From contig JAAXJC010000035.1 in assembly GCA_012270045.1 (NCBI GenBank), positions 495 to 49,068 of the forward strand: a DNA stretch of 48,574 bases, read 5' to 3'. This DNA is from Luminiphilus sp. (GTDB lineage Bacteria > Pseudomonadota > Gammaproteobacteria > Pseudomonadales > Halieaceae). The position numbers were made by a program, and so were the translations under genes. The notes under the pieces were generated by a model. It did no database searches. It saw only the letters and a program-made list of their open reading frames with translations, and had not been told where the DNA came from. This document shows positions 8,412 through 17,872 of this stretch, in pieces; within the stretch, counting starts at the first letter, position 1; each line of letters begins with the position of its first letter.

Positions 8412-8778
8412 CGGGCTGGGCCCCGCTGCCGCAGGGTCAGCCGGCGAGGGCCCCGAGTAGCCCGCTGCTGCGCTCAAAACGCCTGATCATGCGCTTTTGC
8501 AATGGCTTTTCGCAGTGCTGATTTCGCATTTTGGGGTGTGTCAGAAAAACAATCATCACTGTTTGTAATTGCCGGGTAGTTATGCCAAGCTCGAAAGTGA
8601 TTCCGCTTAAGCGTGCCTGTGCGGACAGGTGCAAGCGCTTATCGGGGCGATAATAAAACAGAGAATTTTGGCCGCGAGCACTCGGGTGCATTTATCGACC
8701 CACCGGGTGAATCCCAACGACTCGCAACTTCCTTGGGACCGGCCAGTACCTAATGACAACAACATTGAGGGACGACTA
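8412..8778. other. Intergenic region upstream of TonB receptor
   Basis: About 365 bp without a gene. Long inverted arms AGCGGGCT (8408-8415) and AGCCCGCT (8457-8464) flank a GC-rich segment directly at the amidohydrolase stop. They could fold but have no T-tract. The remaining AT-richer part (8500-8600) probably holds the receptor promoter; no convincing -35/-10 pair was found. Confidence 0.4.
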
Positions 8779-11052
8779 ATGGAGCGCAAATTTCCTGCAT
8801 TTACCCGCAACATCCTGCTTGGGGCGGTGGCGGCGAGTTCATTGACCGGCCAAAGTGCCCTGGCGCAAGAGGCCAGCTTGGCCCTCGAAGAAGTGGTGGT
8901 GACCGCCCGGAAGCGAGCGGAATCCATCCAGGACGTGCCGGTGGCCGTGACCGCCCTGTCCGCGGGACAGATCGAGCGGGGCATCATCAACAGCGTGGTG
9001 GACCTTAAGAAACTGGCACCCAACGTTGAGTTGATCGCCCAGCCCTTTGCCGGTGCGGCGCTGAGTGCGTCCATCCGCGGGGTGGGTCTGGATGACCTGG
9101 AAAAAACCTTCGAACCCACGGTTGGTGTGTCCATCGACGGGGTTTTCCTCGCCTCCACCGCCGGAGCCAACGTCGACCTCTTTGATATCGAGTCAGTGGA
9201 AGTACTGCGGGGCCCCCAGGGTACGCTGTTTGGTCGCAACACGGTTGGCGGGGTAATCAACATCAACCGCACCAAGCCAACCAAGGAATTCGGGATCAAG
9301 CTCCAGGCCACCTTCGACGAGTTCAATCGTCAGGACTTCCAGGCCATGGTCAACATCCCCATTGGTGAGCGCGGCGGTATCAAGATTGCCGGCCGCAACC
9401 TGCAGAGTGATGCCTTCACCGATAACGTCACCCGCGGGGAGAACCCGGACAACCGCGACCTGCAGAACGCCACGGTGTCGGTCCTTTACGACTTCACCGA
9501 CAACTTCAGCGCCCAGTTCACCTGGGATAACTACAACGACAACACGCGGCTGGTGGACCAGATCAACATCACCAGCATTCCCTATAACGGTTTCGGTTTC
9601 TTCGGGCCCGGCTACCAGGACGTGACGTCGGGTGACCTGTCCGCCGCCACCGACTACTCCACGACCTACTCCGGGGGTAAGTTTTACAGCACCATCCAGG
9701 GCAATAACTATGCCCTGACCCTGAACGGTTCCGTGGGCAACCATGACCTGAAGTTCATCACCTCCAAGATGGAAACCAAGGAGCGCATGGATATCTGCTC
9801 CTGGGGCGCGCCCATTACTCCTGAGTATGCGGCCTCCAATTTTGTACTGTTCAACTTCGGCACGGGTACCGCTGACAACCCCAGCAACCTGCCCTGCTTT
9901 TTCCCCGTGCTGCGTGAGCAGGAGTTTGAGCAGGCCACTTCGGAATTCACGGTTACATCCAACTTCGACGGACCACTCAACTACGTGGCCGGTCTGTATT
10001 ACATGACCTCCGACGCGCCCTTCCAGTCTGGACCGGTGCAGGTGATTGAGTCCCTGCAGGAACTGGAGGCCCGGGCCATCTACGGTGAGCTGATCTGGAA
10101 CATCACCGACAACTGGGGCCTGACCGCAGGCGCCCGCTACACCGATGAAGAGAAAGATTTCTCGGTCACCGCCGGGGCCTTCCCGAACGGCCAGGATTTC
10201 TTCTTCGAGGATGATGAGATCACCTACCGGCTGGTGCTGGAGAGGAAATTCGACTTCGGCATGATCTATGCCTCCTACTCCACCGGCTTCCGCTCGGGTG
10301 GCTTCAACTCCCGGGGTACGACGCCCAACACAGTGGGCCCCTATGAGTCGGAGACTGTGGACACTATCGAATTGGGCCTGAGGTCGCAGTTCCTCGATGA
10401 CCGAGTGACACTGAACCTGACCTACTTCGATTCGACCTACGAGGACAAGCAGGAAGCGGTAGTAACCGCCGGTGACGGCAGCTTCATTTACAACGGACAG
10501 CCTGAGGACTGCGGTGGCCCGACCTGTACCTTTATCTTCAATGCCGGAGAAGTGGACAACAGCGGTATTGAAATCGAGGCCATGGCGCTGGTAACCGAAG
10601 GCCTGACCCTGCGTGCTGCCATTGGCACACTGGATTCCGAGTACGCCAAGTTCGACTACGCCGGCGTGGATATTGCTGACATAGCCAATGTGACCTGGGC
10701 CCCGGAACTGACCGCGGCGGTGGGTGCCGAGTGGTTGCTCAATATCGGTGCTGGACAGCTTGCCCTGAACGCCAACTTCAAGTACACCGACGAGGCCTGG
10801 GGCCGAACGGACTGGACCACCTATGATCCCGCAACCGGGCCCAATATGCTGGTGGACAGCTTCGAGGTGCTCGATCTGTCGGCGACCTACACCCACGACC
10901 TGGGTCGAGGCATGTTGACGGTTCGGGTTTACGGTACCGACGTACTGGAAGACGGTGGCCGGATTGCACGGCCCTTCGACGCCGGTGCTTTTGCCTTCGC
11001 GGACATCGTGCCGCGCAGGACCCTGGGTGCGACCATCGGTTACGAATTCTGA
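8779..11052 (+). CDS. TonB-dependent outer-membrane receptor 1
   Basis: A 757-residue receptor for energised import across the outer membrane. The frame is open 50 codons upstream, but ATG 8779 has a purine-rich GAGGGACGA site and begins a proper signal peptide ending ALAQ. It is followed by the TonB box EEVVVTARKR, the plug domain (VPVAVTALSAGQI to VLRGPQGTLFGRNTVGG) and a 22-strand barrel ending in aromatic F. The type matches receptors widespread in sphingomonads and Cellvibrionales, often near genes for steroid, terpenoid or aromatic use. The ligand is unknown. A rho-independent terminator follows, so it is monocistronic at the 3' side. Confidence 0.93.
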   Translation: MERKFPAFTRNILLGAVAASSLTGQSALAQEASLALEEVVVTARKRAESIQDVPVAVTALSAGQIERGIINSVVDLKKLAPNVELIAQPFAGAALSASIRGVGLDDLEKTFEPTVGVSIDGVFLASTAGANVDLFDIESVEVLRGPQGTLFGRNTVGGVININRTKPTKEFGIKLQATFDEFNRQDFQAMVNIPIGERGGIKIAGRNLQSDAFTDNVTRGENPDNRDLQNATVSVLYDFTDNFSAQFTWDNYNDNTRLVDQINITSIPYNGFGFFGPGYQDVTSGDLSAATDYSTTYSGGKFYSTIQGNNYALTLNGSVGNHDLKFITSKMETKERMDICSWGAPITPEYAASNFVLFNFGTGTADNPSNLPCFFPVLREQEFEQATSEFTVTSNFDGPLNYVAGLYYMTSDAPFQSGPVQVIESLQELEARAIYGELIWNITDNWGLTAGARYTDEEKDFSVTAGAFPNGQDFFFEDDEITYRLVLERKFDFGMIYASYSTGFRSGGFNSRGTTPNTVGPYESETVDTIELGLRSQFLDDRVTLNLTYFDSTYEDKQEAVVTAGDGSFIYNGQPEDCGGPTCTFIFNAGEVDNSGIEIEAMALVTEGLTLRAAIGTLDSEYAKFDYAGVDIADIANVTWAPELTAAVGAEWLLNIGAGQLALNANFKYTDEAWGRTDWTTYDPATGPNMLVDSFEVLDLSATYTHDLGRGMLTVRVYGTDVLEDGGRIARPFDAGAFAFADIVPRRTLGATIGYEF

Positions 11053-11068
11053 AACCGTCTGGGATGAG

Positions 11069-11093
11069 AAAGCCACCTTCGGGTGGCTTTTTT
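11069..11093 (+). terminator. Rho-independent terminator of TonB receptor 1
   Basis: Perfect nine-base arms AAAGCCACC and GGTGGCTTT with a TTCG tetraloop, the second arm running into six consecutive T residues. It lies 17 bp after the stop codon. Confidence 0.93.
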
Positions 11094-11330
11094 GTGCTCG
11101 TTACTCTTGGTACCCCACGGGTCTAACTGTTTCACCACCGCCAGGATTGTCAGCGGGTCATCTCCTGGACCCGTTCACCGGGTGATTGGTCTTTGCCATC
11201 GCCAGGGCTGCGGGACTTGTGCCCCCGAGCCCCTCGCCCCAGCCGCGAAACGTGACTAATACCTGCCAAAAGACTGCGCCTTAAAGGTTCCGGCTGCGTA
11301 GAACAGGTGTCGATACATGGGGAAGCCGTT

Positions 11331-12539
11331 ATGAGCGAACGTCAGTTTGAAATCGTGTTGTATGGGGCCTCGGGTTTCACCGGGCAGTTGGTGGCCGAGT
11401 ACCTTGCGCAACACCATCCTGACCTGAAGTGGGCCATCGCCGGCCGCAACGCTGGCAAGCTGGAGGCCCTGCGCAACACCCTGGGGCAACCGGCGCTGCC
11501 CATCCTGATTGCCGACAGTGACGACGACCCGGCACTGACAGCGATGGTGCAGCAGGCCAGGGTAGTCATTACCACTGTGGGGCCCTACGCCCGCCACGGG
11601 TCACCGTTACTGGAGGCCTGCGCCCGGGAAGGCACCCACTACTGCGACCTCACCGGTGAAGCCCAGTGGCTGGCCGAGGTGTACGAGCGGGTCGATCCCA
11701 TCGCCAGGGCCAGCGGCGCCCGTCTTGTACACTGCTGCGGCTTTGACTCCATTCCCTCGGACTTGTCGGTGTACGTCCTGCAGCAGGCTTTCAAAACCCG
11801 CTATGGCCGCTACGCGGATAAGGTGTCGGGCCGCATGGGACGTTACTCGGGTGCGGTCAGCGGAGGCACCGTGGCCAGTATGATGCTGGTAACCGAGCAG
11901 GTATCGAAAGACCCAGCCATGAGGGAGCGATTAACGAATCCCTACTCCCTGTATCCCCCCGGCCTTCCACCCGGGGCAGACCAGGCCGATCAGATGGGCG
12001 TGGCCTGGGATGAGTCGTTCCAGTCCTGGACCAGTCCTTTCGTCATGGCGGGCATCAACACCAAGGTCGTTCGGCGCTCCAATGCCCTGGCGGGGCTGCC
12101 CTATGGTCCGGAGTTCCGCTACGACGAAGCCCAGCTGGCCAAGGGCAGGATGTCGGCATGGCTGGCGACCCTGGCGGTGGGGGGATTCATGGGCACCGCG
12201 TTTTTCGCCCCCACCCGCAGCATCCTGAAGCGTTTTTTACCCGATCCCGGCGAAGGTCCTGACGCCGAAACCCGGGAGAACGGGTTTTTTGAATTCTGGG
12301 CCCACGCCGGCAGCGACGACGACAGCCTGTGGTTGAGGGCAACCGGCAAACGGGACCCCGGTTACGGTGCGACCTCCCGAATGCTGGCCCAGGCCGGGCT
12401 TTGCCTGGCCCGGGATGAGTTACAGGTGGGGGGCGGCATCTGGACGCCCGCCAGCGCCCTGGGTGATGCGCTGGTGACCCGGCTGAGTACCGTGGACGTG
12501 CATTTCGAGGTCCTGGCCAGCCTGGAGCAAGTGAGTTAG
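11331..12539 (+). CDS. Saccharopine dehydrogenase-like / trans-acting enoyl reductase
   Basis: A 402-residue Rossmann oxidoreductase. The N-terminal nucleotide fold is VLYGASGFTGQLVAEYLA, with an AGRN specificity loop and a GPYARHGSPLLEAC segment typical of the saccharopine dehydrogenase-like/trans-acting enoyl reductase family. GGTVASMM and the C-terminal domain with LARDELQVGGGIWTPASALG also fit that family. ATG 11331 is chosen over an in-frame ATG at 11307 because a GGGGAA site precedes it. Members reduce acyl chains or act on lipids; the substrate here is unknown. It appears to be transcribed alone. Confidence 0.82.
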   Translation: MSERQFEIVLYGASGFTGQLVAEYLAQHHPDLKWAIAGRNAGKLEALRNTLGQPALPILIADSDDDPALTAMVQQARVVITTVGPYARHGSPLLEACAREGTHYCDLTGEAQWLAEVYERVDPIARASGARLVHCCGFDSIPSDLSVYVLQQAFKTRYGRYADKVSGRMGRYSGAVSGGTVASMMLVTEQVSKDPAMRERLTNPYSLYPPGLPPGADQADQMGVAWDESFQSWTSPFVMAGINTKVVRRSNALAGLPYGPEFRYDEAQLAKGRMSAWLATLAVGGFMGTAFFAPTRSILKRFLPDPGEGPDAETRENGFFEFWAHAGSDDDSLWLRATGKRDPGYGATSRMLAQAGLCLARDELQVGGGIWTPASALGDALVTRLSTVDVHFEVLASLEQVS

Positions 12540-12610
12540 CCAGGGGGTCGGCCAGCTCTTGGAGTACGGTCCAAATAGCGCCCCCCTCGCTGCGTGACCG
12601 GGCCCGCGGG

Positions 12611-13345
12611 TTACAAGTGCCCGCAGCCCAATGCCCGGTCAACCACCTCCCGCGCCAACAGGTCGGCGGTGTCAAATACGGCAACCGGCAGCCCCTGCAA
12701 CTGGGCGGTGTACAGGGAGAGCTCGGTGCAGGCGATCATCAGGCACTGGGCACCGGCATCAATCAGTTGACCAGCGGCGTCGCCAAGGATGTCTGCCGGC
12801 AGCTGTTGCTGCTGACCTTTGGTGGCGAGGATCAGGTCCATCAACCGTTCCTGGGTCTGGGGGGCGGGGTAGAGCAGTTCCTTATCCCGTGCCTGAAAAT
12901 AAGGTTCATAGAGGGATGTGATTTGCAGTGCGGTTGACGCCAGCAGTCCCACCCGCCGCTGTCGGGGTTGAGCCCTGTGCACGCGCTCTGCGGCGATCTC
13001 CAGCATATTGATCATGGGCACCGGGCTTTGGCTCGCGATGTCGTGAAAATAGTGGTGCGCGGTATTACAGGGCATGCAGAGAAAATCCGCACCCTGGGCG
13101 ACCAGTCCCCGGGCCATGGCGATCAGCGCTGGGGCGGGACTGGGCCCTGACCCTTCGATAATAGCTGCGATCCTCGAGGGCACCGAGGGGTCGCAGTCCA
13201 CCAGCATCCGGATGTGGTCCCCATCCCCGGTGGCTGGAGTTAGCTCGATGACCCGGCGTTGCAGGTCGACGGTCGCTTCAGGTCCCATGCCACCGAGAAT
13301 GCCCACAGTGAGCTTGCGCCCGCCCGACTCAGCGGTCACGGCCAA
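12611..13345 (-). CDS. Asp/Glu/hydantoin racemase family protein
   Basis: A 244-residue amino-acid racemase of the aspartate racemase/YgeA type, a PLP-independent two-base enzyme. The N-terminus shows VGILGGMGPEATVDL. The two catalytic cysteines are present, C93 in MPCNTAHH and C206 in IACTELS. Last gene of a four-gene operon; its start overlaps the aminotransferase end by 17 bp. In this setting a plausible substrate is cysteate or a related acidic D-amino acid, converting the D form to the L form for the lyase encoded by the first gene (inference). Confidence 0.88.
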   Translation of the reverse strand: MAVTAESGGRKLTVGILGGMGPEATVDLQRRVIELTPATGDGDHIRMLVDCDPSVPSRIAAIIEGSGPSPAPALIAMARGLVAQGADFLCMPCNTAHHYFHDIASQSPVPMINMLEIAAERVHRAQPRQRRVGLLASTALQITSLYEPYFQARDKELLYPAPQTQERLMDLILATKGQQQQLPADILGDAAGQLIDAGAQCLMIACTELSLYTAQLQGLPVAVFDTADLLAREVVDRALGCGHL

Positions 13346-14576
13346 TTCCCGCCGCTTGGGCGCTACCTTGGATTTCCTCCAGCAGTATGGAGGCCAGGCA
13401 CTCGCAATCGGCTTCGCTGAAGGTCAGTGGAATTCGCATATCCAGCAGTGTTGAAAGAATCTCCCTGTTCCCGGGCACCTCAGGGTGAGTCCCGGCATCC
13501 ACGACGGGGTCCTCGGCGCCGAAGAACTGCCAATGGTCTTGCCGACTGGTGTAGCCGTGGGGCAGTGGGGCGCCGAACCACTTGAGTTCCACCCCCCGGT
13601 CCCGACAGGCCTTGACCAGTGCCCCAATGGCGTCCCCGGTCCACTGTGGCAACCGGAACTGGATGGAACTGCCAACGTAGGACTCATCGGTGGCACGTGG
13701 GGCGAGGGTGACGTCGGCGCTTTGCCGCAGCCGCTGCTCCAAAATTTGGTAGCGCCTGTTCCAGCGCTGGATATTGTCATCGAGGCGCTCCAACTGGGGC
13801 AGCAGCACCGCGGCCCTGAGGTTATCCATGCGCCCGCTCTGGTTTGGAGTGGTCATGAGGAAGGGCTCAAAAACGCTGGGCTCAGGGGCGGCCCTGTGGC
13901 GTTCGTACAGCATGTAGCTGCCTGAATACAGCACGGCCCTGGCCATCATCGCGGGGTCCGCTGTCACCAGCAGGCCGCCTTCGCCAGAGTTGATGTGTTT
14001 GTAGGTCTGGGTGCTGAAACAGGCCACGCTGCCAAAAGTGCCGCTCTTGCGACCCTTCCAGGCTGCACCCATGGTGTGGGCGCAGTCCTCAATCAGACAG
14101 ATACCGCACTCATTGCACACTTGCAGCAGTCGCTCCATATCGGGGATGTGCCCCCGCATACACGACAGCAACAGAAAAGCAGCCCCGGTGTCTTCAGCAC
14201 AGCGTTGCAGATGCTCCAGATCGATGGTCAGCTCCGGGGTGGTGTCGACCCACACCGGTAGCGCACCGACACTGTGCACCGCCCCCGGCACCGGGGCCAG
14301 GGTGAAACTGTTGCACAGCACCCGATCACCGGGGCGGACCCCCGCCGACCGCAGTGCAATAGCCAGGGCGTAGCCACCACTGGCACAGGCCAGGCAATAG
14401 GGCAGGTCCAGGTACTGGGCAAACCGTTGCTCCAGACGGGCGGCTGCCCCTGTTTCCGGGGATGAACCGCCATAGCGGTGCAGCTCGCCACTGCGCATGA
14501 CCTCGACGGCGGCGGCAATCGCCTCCTCGGGCAGGGACTCCTGCTGGGTAAAGGATTTGTTGAAACGTTCGGTCAC
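13329..14576 (-). CDS. DegT/DnrJ/EryC1-type PLP aminotransferase
   Basis: A 415-residue fold-type I aminotransferase. Family landmarks are ACASGGYALAIAL (cofactor phosphate site), LIEDCAHTMGA with D164 contacting the PLP ring nitrogen, and FSTQTYKHINSGEGG with the PLP lysine K193. Most relatives act on keto-sugars. This one sits in a catabolic-looking operon, overlapping the histidinol-dehydrogenase-like gene by 4 bp (14573-14576) and the racemase by 17 bp. Its likely partner substrates are small amino or keto acids or sulfo-compounds rather than nucleotide sugars (inference). No sugar biosynthesis genes are near. Confidence 0.87.
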   Translation of the reverse strand: MTERFNKSFTQQESLPEEAIAAAVEVMRSGELHRYGGSSPETGAAARLEQRFAQYLDLPYCLACASGGYALAIALRSAGVRPGDRVLCNSFTLAPVPGAVHSVGALPVWVDTTPELTIDLEHLQRCAEDTGAAFLLLSCMRGHIPDMERLLQVCNECGICLIEDCAHTMGAAWKGRKSGTFGSVACFSTQTYKHINSGEGGLLVTADPAMMARAVLYSGSYMLYERHRAAPEPSVFEPFLMTTPNQSGRMDNLRAAVLLPQLERLDDNIQRWNRRYQILEQRLRQSADVTLAPRATDESYVGSSIQFRLPQWTGDAIGALVKACRDRGVELKWFGAPLPHGYTSRQDHWQFFGAEDPVVDAGTHPEVPGNREILSTLLDMRIPLTFSEADCECLASILLEEIQGSAQAAGIGRDR

Positions 14577-15907
14577 TTTGCTGTGCCACCGTCTGCAGCG
14601 TCCTCGGCAGACCAGTTGTCGAACACCTCGAAGTCCCAGTTCCGTTCGGGGAAATATTTCTGCAGTCGCCAGTCGCAGGCCCGGGCGTGGCCCTCCATGC
14701 CTTCATAACGGGAAAGGCGGGATGCCACGGCACTCATCACTTCATTCGCCTGCTCCGAAATCTGCTGGCAGGTCAGCACTTTGAGAAATTTCTGTACGTT
14801 CAAACCGCCGCTGTAGCGTGCCGCGCGTCCGGTGGGCAGGATATGGTTGGGTCCCGCACATTTGTCGCCGTGGGTGACGGTGCTGCCCTCTCCCAGGAAC
14901 AGCGACCCGTAATTGAGCAGACGCTGCTGCCACCAGGGCAGGTCCCGGGCCATCACCTGCAGATGCTCACAGGCGATTTGATCGCTGAGACTGGCTACGG
15001 CTTCACGATCCTCGCCAACCGCAACCGCGCCACAGTCCCGCCAGGCGGCGGCGCAGACCTCGGGCTCCGGCAGGGTCGCCATGACCTTTGGCACCAGTTC
15101 AAGAACCGCATCGGCCAGTGCCCTGCAGTCAGTGAGCAGCCAGACCGGCGATGTCGGGCCATGCTCAGCCTGGGACAGCAGATCCACGGCAATGGTGAAC
15201 GGGTCCGCCGAGTCATCGGCGATGATGGCGGATTCGGTGGGCCCCGCAATGACATCGATGCCCACCTTGCCAAATAGCAGCCGCTTTGCCTCTGCCACGT
15301 AGCTGTTGCCCGGTCCCACAATCATGTCCGCCGCCGGACCCTCCAGCAGGCCATAGGCCAGGGCCGCCACCGCTTGCACGCCCCCCAACTGAAACACCCT
15401 GTCGGCACCCGCGATGGACAGGGCGTAGGCGACCGCCGGGTCGATGTGCTCGCCCCGGGGTGGCGAGCAGACGAGGATAGTAGGTACACCGGCCGCCTTT
15501 GCGGTGGTTACCGACATCAGTGCCGAGGCGACATGGGCGTAGCGGCCCCCGGGTACGTAGCAGCCAACACACTGCACGGGAATGACCCGCTGGGAGAGGC
15601 TGACACCGGGCAGGGTCTCAATTTCAAAGTCGGCGAGACTGGCCCGCTGGGCTGAGGCAAAGCGGGCTATCTGTTCATGGGCAAAATGGATGTCTGCTTT
15701 TATCTGCTCGGGCACCCGTGCACACAGGGCTTCCCACTGCCCTGGGGACAACAGGAAATCCCCATCCCAGCCGTCCAGGCGTCGGGCATGGTCCCGCACT
15801 GCCGTCATACCGCGCTGCTCGATATCGGCCAGACTGTTCTGTACCGATGAGGTTATGGCAGGGTCAGTTGCCGACGCTGTCTGCACCGGTCTTTTCAGCC
15901 ACTCCAT
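14573..15907 (-). CDS. Histidinol dehydrogenase-like enzyme (HpsN-type)
   Basis: A 444-residue NAD- and zinc-dependent dehydrogenase of the HisD family, which oxidises a primary alcohol to a carboxylate in two steps. Zinc ligands and catalytic residues of E. coli HisD are all retained with matching spacing: Q246 and H249 (QAEHGP), E314-H315 (CEHLQ), D348 (GDKCAGPNH) and H407. No other his gene is nearby, and the paralogue HpsN oxidises dihydroxypropanesulfonate to sulfolactate. The neighbouring cysteate-lyase-like gene suggests a sulfonated C3 alcohol substrate; an amino alcohol such as cysteinolate would fit HisD chemistry best (inference). The gene is 43 bp from the lyase. Confidence 0.85.
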   Translation of the reverse strand: MEWLKRPVQTASATDPAITSSVQNSLADIEQRGMTAVRDHARRLDGWDGDFLLSPGQWEALCARVPEQIKADIHFAHEQIARFASAQRASLADFEIETLPGVSLSQRVIPVQCVGCYVPGGRYAHVASALMSVTTAKAAGVPTILVCSPPRGEHIDPAVAYALSIAGADRVFQLGGVQAVAALAYGLLEGPAADMIVGPGNSYVAEAKRLLFGKVGIDVIAGPTESAIIADDSADPFTIAVDLLSQAEHGPTSPVWLLTDCRALADAVLELVPKVMATLPEPEVCAAAWRDCGAVAVGEDREAVASLSDQIACEHLQVMARDLPWWQQRLLNYGSLFLGEGSTVTHGDKCAGPNHILPTGRAARYSGGLNVQKFLKVLTCQQISEQANEVMSAVASRLSRYEGMEGHARACDWRLQKYFPERNWDFEVFDNWSAEDAADGGTAK

Positions 15908-15950
15908 GTAGACCCCTTGTCAGCAGGCAATACGGTTGCCATAACGAGTC

Positions 15951-16970
15951 TCACCCCGAACCCGGATAGGGCTGAAAGCCAAATGCCTTACGGTAGGCGA
16001 ATAGCGCCTGGGCACCACCGGTATGGATAAACACGATGTTCATGGAAGGATCAAAATCACCCTGGCGGATGCCATCGATCAACCCCGCCGCGCCCTTGCC
16101 GGAATAAACAGGGTCAAGCAGTAGGCCCTCGTAACGGGCAAACAGGGTCATGGCCTCAAGGGTATCCTCCCTGGGAATACCGTAGCCTGCACCGACGTAA
16201 TCACAGTTGGCGGTGACGTGGTCTCTGGCGACAGCGCCAGGGCAGCCCATCAGGTCTGCGGTTGCACAGGCCAGCCCATAAACCTTGGTCTCCTGCTGTT
16301 CCCGGGGCACCCTAACCCCGTAGCCCAGCACCGGAATGCCGGACCGGGTGGCCGACAGGCCCGCGACCAGCCCGGCCTGGGTGCCTGCGCTGCCGGTGGC
16401 GTGGGTCACCAGATCGATCCTGAGATCCTGAGCAACTGCCTGGTATAGCAACTCCAGCCCGCAGTGGGCGTAGCCCAGGGCCCCGATGGGGTTTGAACCG
16501 CCCCCCGGAATGACATAGGGGTTTTTGCCCTGGCCCCTGAGTTCTGCCGCCAGGTCGGCCATGGCACCATCCATGTCGGTGCCTCCCGGGACTTTCTGTA
16601 AGTTGGCACCCATCATCTGGTCCAGCATGACGTTGCCGTTCAGGTTGTAATCCGGGTCGTCGCTACCGGTCCGGTCCTCCAGCAGAATCTCGCAGGCGAG
16701 TCCGAGCTTGGCGGCAATCGCCGCAGTCTGACGTACGTGGTTGGACTGGGTGGCACCCTGGGTAATGATGGTGTCCGCCTTCGCCTCTAATGCATCTGCG
16801 AGCAGGAACTCCAGCTTGCGGGTTTTGTTACCGCCGCCGGCGAGCCCGGTGCAGTCATCCCGTTTAACCCATAGCCGGGGACCGCCGAGGGCCTTGGATA
16901 GCTGGTCCATCGGTTCCAGGGGTGTTGGCAGGTGGGCGAAATGGAGTCGGGGAAAACGTGACAGCAGCAT
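15951..16970 (-). CDS. L-cysteate sulfo-lyase / D-cysteine desulfhydrase family
   Basis: A 339-residue fold-type II PLP lyase of the ACC deaminase/DcyD/CuyA group. The PLP lysine is K49 in [11 protein letters not shown]. It also shows [29 protein letters not shown], the [12 protein letters not shown] phosphate-binding loop and the C-terminal [11 protein letters not shown]. From memory, [15 protein letters not shown] and [12 protein letters not shown] are closer to CuyA (cysteate to pyruvate, ammonia and sulfite) than to enteric DcyD; an alignment would decide. First gene of the operon that continues with HisD-like, aminotransferase and racemase genes, which supports the sulfonate reading. Confidence 0.85.
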   Translation of the reverse strand: MLLSRFPRLHFAHLPTPLEPMDQLSKALGGPRLWVKRDDCTGLAGGGNKTRKLEFLLADALEAKADTIITQGATQSNHVRQTAAIAAKLGLACEILLEDRTGSDDPDYNLNGNVMLDQMMGANLQKVPGGTDMDGAMADLAAELRGQGKNPYVIPGGGSNPIGALGYAHCGLELLYQAVAQDLRIDLVTHATGSAGTQAGLVAGLSATRSGIPVLGYGVRVPREQQETKVYGLACATADLMGCPGAVARDHVTANCDYVGAGYGIPREDTLEAMTLFARYEGLLLDPVYSGKGAAGLIDGIRQGDFDPSMNIVFIHTGGAQALFAYRKAFGFQPYPGSG

Positions 16971-17240
16971 GGTGCTGGACCTCTGATTCTGGGGCGACCG
17001 GTGCCGAGCTTAAACCCAGTCGCAGGGCAGCCCAAGTGCCGGTTTGGATCACTGTCGGCGCCCCGTGGCTTGAGGCCTGATAATGTCCTTGTCCATCGGG
17101 CACGGATTCAAAGTTTGCGACCCGGGTGTCGGGCTAAACGACGCCAAACTGGCCCCACGTGATTTGCCGTGCATGGACCACTTCCTGTCGGCCTGATGTT
17201 ATCCCTATTGGCTTGATTGACTTGCCCGGACGAAGGCTGC

Positions 17241-17456
17241 TCAGTCGGGTAATTGAAAAATATCCTCGACCGAGCACCGTAGGGTCTTTGCTATCTTCAA
17301 CGCCAGCACTGCCGATGGAATGTAGATTCCGTTCTCAATGGCATTGATGCTCTTTCGGGAGACACCGGCGTGCTCGGACAGCTCCTGCTGGGTCAGTTTG
17401 GCGGACTTTCTGGTGTTCTCCAGATTATTGAGCAGTTTTGCGTGGTGCCGACCCAT
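17241..17456 (-). CDS. Small XRE-family HTH regulator, second copy
   Basis: A 71-residue single-domain HTH protein: TQQELSEHAGVSRKSINAIENG, then YIPSAVLALKIAKTL and the tail VEDIFQL. It resembles the regulator at 360-563 in length, layout and the shared INAIE-G-Y-PS and LALKIA-type segments. It starts 2 bp after the stop of the upstream membrane-protein gene, so the two are almost certainly cotranscribed. It probably autoregulates through the inverted repeats at 17873-17920. Confidence 0.87.
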   Translation of the reverse strand: MGRHHAKLLNNLENTRKSAKLTQQELSEHAGVSRKSINAIENGIYIPSAVLALKIAKTLRCSVEDIFQLPD

Positions 17457-17458
17457 GC

Positions 17459-17848
17459 CTATCCTTCTTCAAATTTCTCTACGGCTTTGCTGAGGTGAAC
17501 ACTGTCATTGGGGAACATATACCCGGCGATGGTTGTGCCCACGCCAATTGCGGCCACCAGCAGGCCCACACCTTTCAGCATGGGACCGAGGAAAACGGTG
17601 CCCATCAGGTACAGGCCAATGCCTACGAACAGCGCGATGACACCGCCACGTCGGTAATCGACGGGTTCCTTGGGTCGATCGTCCAGCAGCGCCATCAGTT
17701 CGTCGACACGGTCTGAGTTGCCCAGATTTTTGGAGATTTCGATCAGCGTTTCCCTTTTGTTTTTGGCGTCGTAGTACAGCCAGGTAAACACGCCGAGGGG
17801 GATAATTATGCCGGTGAGAATGGCGAACAGTGCGAGAACGTCGTTCAT
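17459..17848 (-). CDS. Three-TM membrane protein, DUF6249-like
   Basis: A 129-residue protein with membrane segments at about 3-25, 67-88 and 90-112, separated by a charged cytoplasmic stretch (DAKNKRETLIEISKNLG). This resembles DUF6249 small membrane proteins, whose function is unknown. The frame is open to 17893, but ATG 17848 is preferred: it begins directly with the first hydrophobic helix and has AGG about eight bases upstream. It is the partner of the XRE regulator immediately downstream, repeating the arrangement at 360-979 although the two membrane proteins look unrelated in sequence. Confidence 0.8.
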   Translation of the reverse strand: MNDVLALFAILTGIIIPLGVFTWLYYDAKNKRETLIEISKNLGNSDRVDELMALLDDRPKEPVDYRRGGVIALFVGIGLYLMGTVFLGPMLKGVGLLVAAIGVGTTIAGYMFPNDSVHLSKAVEKFEEG

Positions 17849-17872
17849 GATAAAACCTGTGAGTCCTGAACC

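Noticed and set aside
9193-11076. A 627-codon open frame on the minus strand opposite TonB receptor 1
   Set aside because: It is antisense to a clear receptor with signal peptide, TonB box and terminator, and its translation is low-complexity without family features. It is a by-product of high GC codon use.
14573-15907. Biosynthetic histidinol dehydrogenase (hisD)
   Set aside because: No other histidine genes are near and it is embedded in a lyase/racemase/aminotransferase operon; a catabolic paralogue is more likely, although true HisD activity cannot be excluded from sequence.
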